Shown in pieces: positions 6,762 through 11,447 of a stretch of DNA of 11,447 nucleotides (within the stretch, counting starts at the first letter, position 1; every line of letters starts with the position of its first letter). The notes beneath the pieces are model-generated. The model saw only the letters and a list, made by a program, of their open reading frames with translations, did no database searches and was not told the origin of the DNA. The position numbers were made by a program, and so were the translations under genes. This stretch comes from Pseudomonadota bacterium (GTDB taxonomy: Bacteria > Bdellovibrionota_B > Oligoflexia > Oligoflexales > JAPPIL01): the NCBI GenBank assembly GCA_028877195.1, contig JAPPIL010000163.1, positions 1 through 11,447 on the forward strand. Direction: 5' to 3'.

Positions 6762-8060
6762 CTAGCTATCCTTATCGTCAACGTCAGGATACAGCATTAT
6801 CGTTTGGCAAGCATTGCTGTTGTATCTCACTATCGTCGCTTTGCCATCGCCATTAGAAACCTTATCGCCAACTTTGTAGTAGTAGCAGTCGCCGTGGTTG
6901 TGGCTATCACCATTGGTGTAGACCGCATAGGCGACAAATATCGCACTCGGTGGAGTCATGTCCGTGCGCTGCGCAAATTTGTAATAAACATTGTTGCGAT
7001 TGCCACTCTCGTAGAACGGCCCCTCTACTTTGATGTAATCATGGTTTTTTATCCCCTCTACCCGAATCAACTGTAAGGAGTAAGCGGCTTCAGGGTTGCC
7101 GATATTATTGATATATGCCCGCACCCAACTACCATCTCTATTCAAGTCCAGATGTGTTGGTTGGATATTTGCTTTGGGAATACGAAGCGTCGCACCGCCA
7201 ACGCGTGTCCAACCCGACTTGCTATTGCCAAACCGAATCGCTACCTTGCGCGTATGAGGCATGCCGTAGTCTGTTTTGTAAATATCCTTGACGCGCAGAT
7301 ACAAGATCTTCGTCTGTGCAGGATCAAGCTCACCGCCGATGGATTTCTTTCTGACTGCCTCATACACTCTACTCGCATCGGTGTTGAATGAATAGCCAAG
7401 CCAATCAGCATTGTCTTCAAAAATTATGCGCCAATGGAGCTTGGCATTGCCGATGTTGGTAATCTTGGTCTCATAGACTTTAGTATGCGCACTATCAAAG
7501 ATGTGGAAACGATTGCTCACCTTCATTACCCCACGCGGAGTAGGAGATGGCGCAGGCGCATCGGCATTCTCCTCAACAGGCACTTGAACTTCTGAATCAG
7601 GTGAATGTCGCTCCCACTCAAGGGTCGTCGCAGACTGCTGTTCATTGCCATCACGGTCAACACCCCAAACGCACAGGGTCTTGCCCCCCGTGCCACTGAC
7701 ATTTATCTCACTGCTGATGCCGATCTGCTGTTCTAGTCTTCTTGTCGCAGCAACGGTGCTGCAGTTGCCCTTCGCAGCATCGAGGAGATGATAACGATAC
7801 TTGATCGGTGCGCCTTTAGCGATCGTTACGATAAGCTCAAACTGCTCGGCAATCGTTAAGTTTGTTGGCTTTGAGCTAACTGCGACCGCCAACTCCCCCT
7901 GATCAGGCACGGGCAAAGGAAGTTCCGTATCAGGATCATCTGGCATCTGCTCTTCAGTCTCGTCAGGCGGCGTTTTCTTGGATTCCTCGTTCCCCTTGTC
8001 GGTACAGGCAAACATGGCTATACACATAGACATCGCCGCAATCAGGCACACTATCTTCAT
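6762..8060 (-). CDS. lipoprotein with Ig-like and BACON-like domains
   Basis: The N-terminus is a lipoprotein-type signal ending at Cys19 (AMFAC), although Met and Phe at -3 and -2 are off the lipobox consensus. An acidic, proline-rich tether follows (about 20-55). Residues 56-150 form a beta-rich Ig-like region with C100 and C130, a plausible disulfide pair. A second Glu/Pro linker (about 154-175) leads to residues 178-295. That part has the pattern ITNIGNAKLHWRI...ADWL...GGELDPAQTK and resembles BACON-type beta-sandwich domains. The C-terminal part (about 296-432) begins with another INNIGNPEAAYSL strand and may be a third sandwich. No catalytic motif is visible. This suggests a surface-exposed binding protein. 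The ATG at 8060 has AGGA 8 nt upstream. The PocR-type sigma-54 activator lies 73 nt upstream on the same strand, so the two may be cotranscribed. The exact function is not recognisable. Confidence 0.82.
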   Translation of the reverse strand: MKIVCLIAAMSMCIAMFACTDKGNEESKKTPPDETEEQMPDDPDTELPLPVPDQGELAVAVSSKPTNLTIAEQFELIVTIAKGAPIKYRYHLLDAAKGNCSTVAATRRLEQQIGISSEINVSGTGGKTLCVWGVDRDGNEQQSATTLEWERHSPDSEVQVPVEENADAPAPSPTPRGVMKVSNRFHIFDSAHTKVYETKITNIGNAKLHWRIIFEDNADWLGYSFNTDASRVYEAVRKKSIGGELDPAQTKILYLRVKDIYKTDYGMPHTRKVAIRFGNSKSGWTRVGGATLRIPKANIQPTHLDLNRDGSWVRAYINNIGNPEAAYSLQLIRVEGIKNHDYIKVEGPFYESGNRNNVYYKFAQRTDMTPPSAIFVAYAVYTNGDSHNHGDCYYYKVGDKVSNGDGKATIVRYNSNACQTIMLYPDVDDKDS

Positions 8061-8084
8061 TCTAAAATTCCTCGCTATTCTATG

Positions 8085-8113
8085 AATTATTTTAGCTACT
8101 TTACGGAATAATT
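8085..8113. repeat. 7-bp AT-rich inverted repeat upstream of the Ig/BACON lipoprotein
   Basis: AATTATT (8085-8091) and AATAATT (8107-8113) are exact reverse complements 15 nt apart. They sit in the 73-nt gap between the PocR activator gene and the lipoprotein gene. It could be an operator or a weak attenuating hairpin, but AT-rich sequence gives such repeats by chance. Confidence 0.2.
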
Positions 8114-8133
8114 GGAAGAATACTTGAGGCTTA

Positions 8134-9696
8134 TCAAGGCGCGACGACCCGTTTCTCTAACTGGTATTTCTTAACCTTCATGACCAGTCCAGCACGACTG
8201 ATGTTTAGTTCTTTCGCTAATCGGGATTTATTCCAATTAGTGCGCTCTAATCCCTCTTTGATCAGCTGTTTCTCAAGCTGTTCCATCGCTTCACGCAGGC
8301 TGCCGCGATGATTATGGATACGATTCTCAATCGGAGCTTCACGGATACGTGGCGATAGCAGCGCCGCACTTATCTCATTATCACTGCCTGCCAATACTAA
8401 CAGCCGTTCAATCTCATTTTCTAACTCACGCACATTGCCAGGCCAACTGTGATTGAGCAAGCAGTTGACACATTCTTGCGATAGGCTTTTGGGTTGATTC
8501 CCCTGCTTATTAGCCGCTGCGGTGCGCATGAAGTGGTCAATCAACAGCGGTATATCCTCACTTCGTTCACGCAAGGATGGCACTGCGATATTGATGACAT
8601 TGAGGCGATAATACAGGTCTTCCCTAAACTTGCCGCTCTTGACCATCGCCGCTAAATCCTTATTGGTCGCAGCGAGGATGCGGACATCGCTGCTAAGAAG
8701 TTTAGTGCTACCAACAGGCGTGAATGTCCCCTCTTGGAGCAAGCGCAACATCTTGACCTGCATTGTCGGTGAAGTGTCGCCGATTTCATCCAAGAACAGC
8801 GTGCCATTATCCGCTTCCGCAAAAAGCCCCTTCCTGTCCTTGATCGCACCAGTAAACGAGCCTTTGACATGCCCGAACAACTCGGACTCTAGAAGATTCT
8901 CGTTGAATGCACCGCAATTGACGACGACAAAATTCTTGTCTTGGCGAGAGGAATTTTGATGAATAGCGCGGGCGATAAGCTCCTTGCCCGTGCCATTCTC
9001 GCCTTGAATCAACACAGTAGCATCAGAGGCACATACCCGCTCAATAACGTGATAAAGCTCCTGCATCGGCGCAGATTTGCCGATCATGCCACCTAAATCA
9101 TACTTCCCTAATTCTTGGGTAAGGCGGGCACGAGCCTGCTTTTCGTTGTTCAAATCCCGATGCACAAGCAATATCTCCGCGACGACAAGATTGATAAGTT
9201 CCGTAAGGTAAGTTATCTCCCTTTTGCTCAAAATTGTAAGAGAATCAAGGTATTTTTGCAAATTCAGCTTGGCATTATTAAAATTAAGCTGCAGATATTC
9301 CTTGATTTGAATCTTTTGTTTGTCAGCCGTTTCTTTGGCTACGAACCCATCGGCAAATACACAACCCATGTAGGTGTCGTCTATGCGGATCGGAACGGAG
9401 ATGGTGGAAAAACCAGCATGGCAATGTGAAACTTTTGCCCTGTTAAGGTTCGTGGTCTCAATCGTTGTTTGACGGGCGGTTGAACGGCAACCATCAAAGC
9501 CTTTGTCGCATTTAACGATTGCTTTACAGATGCTATTGCTAGGGTGAAAAAATTTTCCTTCAGGCACGCCTCTAATGAAGCCTCTCGCATCGGTGAAGTT
9601 GATCTGTATCTTCCACCAACGACTGACTAAATCTTTCAAGCGATTGATTACCAGAATTTTATCAAAATCTTGCCATCGCACATGTTTAGTAGCCAT
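8134..9696 (-). CDS. sigma-54 activator with PocR-type sensor domain
   Basis: This is a sigma-54 enhancer-binding protein. Residues about 15-175 resemble the PocR ligand-binding domain: conserved cysteines C57, C70 and C92 in CHAG, followed by a SVPIRIDDTYMGCVFADG stretch. Cys63 and Cys112 are additional. A helical, partly charged linker (about 176-200) joins it to the AAA+ domain. That domain has Walker A GENGTGKE (232-239), the sigma-54 loop as GSFTGA (279-284, Ser for the usual Ala) and Walker B TLFLDE (299-304). A Fis-type helix-turn-helix (SRLAKELNISRAGLVMKVKKY) ends the protein. PocR domains are known or proposed to sense small hydrocarbon derivatives; a cysteine cluster also allows metal or redox sensing, which is inference. 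The ATG at 9696 has no strong ribosome binding site. The cytochrome gene is divergent only 58 to 61 nt away, and the Ig/BACON lipoprotein lies downstream on the same strand. Both are candidate targets. Confidence 0.93.
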   Translation of the reverse strand: MATKHVRWQDFDKILVINRLKDLVSRWWKIQINFTDARGFIRGVPEGKFFHPSNSICKAIVKCDKGFDGCRSTARQTTIETTNLNRAKVSHCHAGFSTISVPIRIDDTYMGCVFADGFVAKETADKQKIQIKEYLQLNFNNAKLNLQKYLDSLTILSKREITYLTELINLVVAEILLVHRDLNNEKQARARLTQELGKYDLGGMIGKSAPMQELYHVIERVCASDATVLIQGENGTGKELIARAIHQNSSRQDKNFVVVNCGAFNENLLESELFGHVKGSFTGAIKDRKGLFAEADNGTLFLDEIGDTSPTMQVKMLRLLQEGTFTPVGSTKLLSSDVRILAATNKDLAAMVKSGKFREDLYYRLNVINIAVPSLRERSEDIPLLIDHFMRTAAANKQGNQPKSLSQECVNCLLNHSWPGNVRELENEIERLLVLAGSDNEISAALLSPRIREAPIENRIHNHRGSLREAMEQLEKQLIKEGLERTNWNKSRLAKELNISRAGLVMKVKKYQLEKRVVAP

Positions 9697-9733
9697 AGAC
9701 CGCCAACTTAAACTATGAGAACATTACTGTGAG

Positions 9734-9749
9734 CATACCTAACTGTATG
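9734..9749. promoter_or_regulatory. operator-like palindrome between the PocR activator and cytochrome genes
   Basis: CATAC (9734-9738) and GTATG (9745-9749) form an inverted repeat with a 6-nt centre, inside a divergent intergenic region of only 58 nt. It ends 5 nt before the cytochrome GTG start. A binding site for the activator or another regulator is possible. No sigma-54 or clear sigma-70 promoter was recognised in this short region. Confidence 0.3.
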
Positions 9750-9757
9750 TCGGTGTG

Positions 9758-11065
9758 ATGAAATTTTTTTTTATACTGATAATTTACCTAATCAGCACTA
9801 GCAGCCTTGCCCACAGCAAACAGGTGCGCTGGCTAGCTTTCGGTGATATTCGTGGGCATGTTGAGTCATGCGGCTGCGACCCTGCGACCGACTTGGGTGG
9901 TATCGGGCGGTTAAATTATTTTCTCACCCTTGAGGCACAAGCAAACAAGCCGTTTTTGCTGTTCAGTCTTGGCAATAACCTCGCATCCGAAACCGTGAAA
10001 AACAATGCCATCAATGCGATGCTCGCAAAATTAGACCTTACTGCTGCCTTATTGAATGAGCGGGAGTTGCTGGCTGCAGAGTTAGCGGGTAATTATCTGC
10101 TGTCAAATTTGCCTAAAGGCAGTCCCCATGCCGAGCGCAAAAACATACGCAAGTATGTCAGCACTGATAGGGAAATTATTTTTGGTTATCTATTCAACCA
10201 ACGGGTAGCAACACAGGTGCGCAAGTTTGATGACCAGTTGCTACAGGAGTGGCAAACGCTTATTGCCAAGCATCGCAAACAGCAGAGCTACCTGTTGTTT
10301 GCTGGCAGTTTAGAGCATTTGCGGGCGCTGTTAGCACGAGCACAGGTGTATAAAATTAAGTTTGAGCAAGTGTTGATGGCTAACCATGCGAGTTTTGATA
10401 CGACACCGACACATAAGGAAAAGAATGCACCGCACTTATTGACGCACAAGATCGGCGATAATCAGGTGTATATGACTCCGTTAGCGGCACAGGGGGTGTT
10501 GCGCGGCGGTGCGATGTTACACAACGAAGCCAGCCTATTGTTTGCGAAGAAACCTGCTAATGACGGGCTGTTCGGCAAGCGCGTTACTTGGCTAGATAAG
10601 CGCTACAATGACCAGAGCGCTAAATTTTGGCAAGATTATCTCAAAGCGCAAGACCATGAGTTTAAACGCCGTGAGCAGGAGGGGGTCAAGCATTTAGCAA
10701 GTTCGCAATTTACTGGGGCATTAGCTTGTAAGGGCTGCCATGTCAAAGAATACTTGGTCTGGGAGCAGAGCAAACATGCACAGGCGATGCAAACCCTGGT
10801 TGCTAAAAACCGCCACCTGAACGTGGACTGTGTTGCCTGTCATAGCGTCGGATTTGGTAGTGGCGGCTATGTTTCCGAAAAATTTACCAATCATTTGGCG
10901 GGCGTGCAGTGCGAAAACTGTCATGGTGCTGGCATTGAACATATAAAGTCAGGCGGCAAAGTCAAAACACCGCACGGTAAGGGATTCAATTGTATCGCCT
11001 GTCATCACCCACCCCATACTGCTGATTTCAATCAGCAGCTCTACTGGCAAAAGATCAAACATTAG
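9758..11065 (+). CDS. tetraheme cytochrome c (c554-like) fused to degenerate metallophosphatase-like domain
   Basis: This is a periplasmic electron-transfer protein. A signal peptide (about residues 1-19, ending SLA) is followed by a UshA/5'-nucleotidase-like domain. It starts LAFGDIRGHVESCGC (27-41) and continues with LGGIGRLNYFLT. The C-terminal 115 residues hold four CxxCH heme sites: C325-H329, C359-H363, C386-H390 and C413-H417. The spacing (including YLVWEQSKHAQAM, GVQCENCHGAG) resembles cytochrome c554-type multiheme proteins. Residue numbers count from the GTG at 9755. GTG at 9755 and ATG at 9758 are adjacent starts; I favour the ATG, and neither has a clear ribosome binding site. The phosphatase-like part seems inactive: the D-x-H metal motif reads D31-I-R33, and the usual DAGD is replaced by SLGN. 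Such metallophosphatase-cytochrome fusions are a known architecture; this copy is degenerate. Redox partner unknown. A sigma-54 PocR activator is divergent from it. Confidence 0.9.
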   Translation: MKFFFILIIYLISTSSLAHSKQVRWLAFGDIRGHVESCGCDPATDLGGIGRLNYFLTLEAQANKPFLLFSLGNNLASETVKNNAINAMLAKLDLTAALLNERELLAAELAGNYLLSNLPKGSPHAERKNIRKYVSTDREIIFGYLFNQRVATQVRKFDDQLLQEWQTLIAKHRKQQSYLLFAGSLEHLRALLARAQVYKIKFEQVLMANHASFDTTPTHKEKNAPHLLTHKIGDNQVYMTPLAAQGVLRGGAMLHNEASLLFAKKPANDGLFGKRVTWLDKRYNDQSAKFWQDYLKAQDHEFKRREQEGVKHLASSQFTGALACKGCHVKEYLVWEQSKHAQAMQTLVAKNRHLNVDCVACHSVGFGSGGYVSEKFTNHLAGVQCENCHGAGIEHIKSGGKVKTPHGKGFNCIACHHPPHTADFNQQLYWQKIKH

Positions 11066-11100
11066 TTTTTGTCGGCGCTGGTATTTTTAAGTAAGTAGAA

Positions 11101-11116
11101 AAATTTTATAAAATTT
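11101..11116. repeat. 16-bp perfect AT palindrome
   Basis: AAATTTTATAAAATTT reads the same on both strands. It lies 35 nt after the cytochrome stop codon, in the 170-nt gap before the last gene. Its position and symmetry would suit a repressor site or a bidirectional AT-rich element. The composition makes chance symmetry fairly likely. Confidence 0.35.
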
Positions 11117-11131
11117 CACAAAGAATATGTT

Positions 11132-11147
11132 TGCTTTTTTGAAAGCA
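11132..11147. other. short hairpin downstream of the cytochrome gene
   Basis: TGCTTT (11132-11137), loop TTTG and AAAGCA (11142-11147) form a 6-bp stem. No U-run follows on the plus strand, so it is at best a weak terminator or an operator for the next gene. The first arm merges with a T-run of six. Confidence 0.25.
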
Positions 11148-11235
11148 TATAGTATCAGTCCTGCCTAGTTCATTCCAAATCTATCTATGACTTGCCGTCG
11201 CGCCGAGTCCGTAGTGTAACGTTGAAGGAGGAAAG

Positions 11236-11447
11236 ATGCGCTGCTTGTTTATCACTTTATTTGTTATCAGCATTACTGGTGCTGAATTTGCTAGTGGCAG
11301 CAAAGGAACGTTGACGCGTTTTAGTAAAGTGCTACGCCATCATAAGCAAGACCTCACCGCTAGGACACGAGACCTTATCTGGCGAGCAGGTAAGCGTATC
11401 GAGCGCACCAAGCATCGGTATTACTGGTATGGAACAGCGGTTAGCAT
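11236..11447 (+). CDS. secreted protein of unknown function, 3' end beyond window
   Basis: Only the first 70 codons are present; the frame is still open at the window edge. The start is well supported: AAGGAGG (11225-11231) lies 4 nt before the ATG. The product opens with a signal-peptide-like segment, MRCLFITLFVISITGAEFAS, and then a strongly basic region rich in Arg, Lys and His (residues 23-62). This part ends with a run of aromatic residues (RYYWYG). No family can be assigned from this fragment. It follows the cytochrome gene by 170 nt with the AT palindrome in between, so it probably has its own promoter. Confidence 0.7.
   Translation, partial: MRCLFITLFVISITGAEFASGSKGTLTRFSKVLRHHKQDLTARTRDLIWRAGKRIERTKHRYYWYGTAVS

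Noticed and set aside
9969..9983. Second sigma-54-like site (TGGCAATAACCTCGC) inside the cytochrome gene
   Set aside because: It has the GG-N10-GC spacing but deviates in the -12 box and in the -24 flank. It lies in coding sequence with no suitable downstream gene.
11066..11235. tRNA or other structured RNA gene in the intergenic gaps
   Set aside because: No cloverleaf, CCA end or recognisable RNA family pattern was found in this gap, nor in the gaps at 5436-5729 and 4677-4850.

Overview
The window looks like a chromosomal segment of a Gram-negative bacterium. Five products carry an N-terminal export or lipoprotein signal, one more has a membrane anchor, there are two sigma-54 activators, and there is a periplasmic-type multiheme cytochrome c. 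Base composition is moderate, with AT-rich intergenic stretches. Nothing here fixes the taxon. The cytochrome/metallophosphatase fusion and PocR-type activator recall metabolically versatile proteobacteria and delta-type lineages, but that is only an impression. I saw no tRNA, rRNA, CRISPR array, transposase or phage gene.

Layout. Positions 1-49 are an uninterrupted run of C that abuts the start of truA; it is probably an assembly or sequencing artefact at a contig end. Housekeeping part: truA (60-827) and a NagZ-like GH3 glycosidase (857-1846) run in tandem on the plus strand. A solo beta-class, N4-cytosine-type DNA methyltransferase (2728-1796, minus) converges on the glycosidase with a 51-nt overlap. 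Accessory part: a secreted three-domain protein with two homologous four-cysteine domains (2889-4196, plus); a small membrane-anchored protein (4676-4245, minus); a metzincin-like lipoprotein protease (5435-4851, minus); a sigma-54 activator lacking a sensor domain (5730-6761, plus); a lipoprotein with Ig/BACON-like folds (8060-6762, minus); and a second sigma-54 activator with a PocR sensor domain (9696-8134, minus). The last of these is divergent from a metallophosphatase-like/tetraheme cytochrome c fusion (9755/9758-11065, plus). The window ends inside a secreted protein gene (11236 onward, plus).

How the genes may work together. The two activators flank the Ig/BACON lipoprotein. The PocR activator lies upstream of that lipoprotein on the same strand (73-nt gap), and the sensor-less activator meets it stop codon to stop codon. 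One near-consensus sigma-54 promoter was found by eye (2599-2613, plus). It lies antisense inside the methyltransferase gene and points toward the secreted four-cysteine protein. A working picture, which is inference, is a sigma-54-controlled cell-envelope module of secreted or lipoprotein adhesin-like proteins plus a lipoprotein protease, next to a redox gene pair (PocR activator and tetraheme cytochrome). The methyltransferase promoter is bracketed by a perfect 10-bp inverted repeat that looks like a looping operator.
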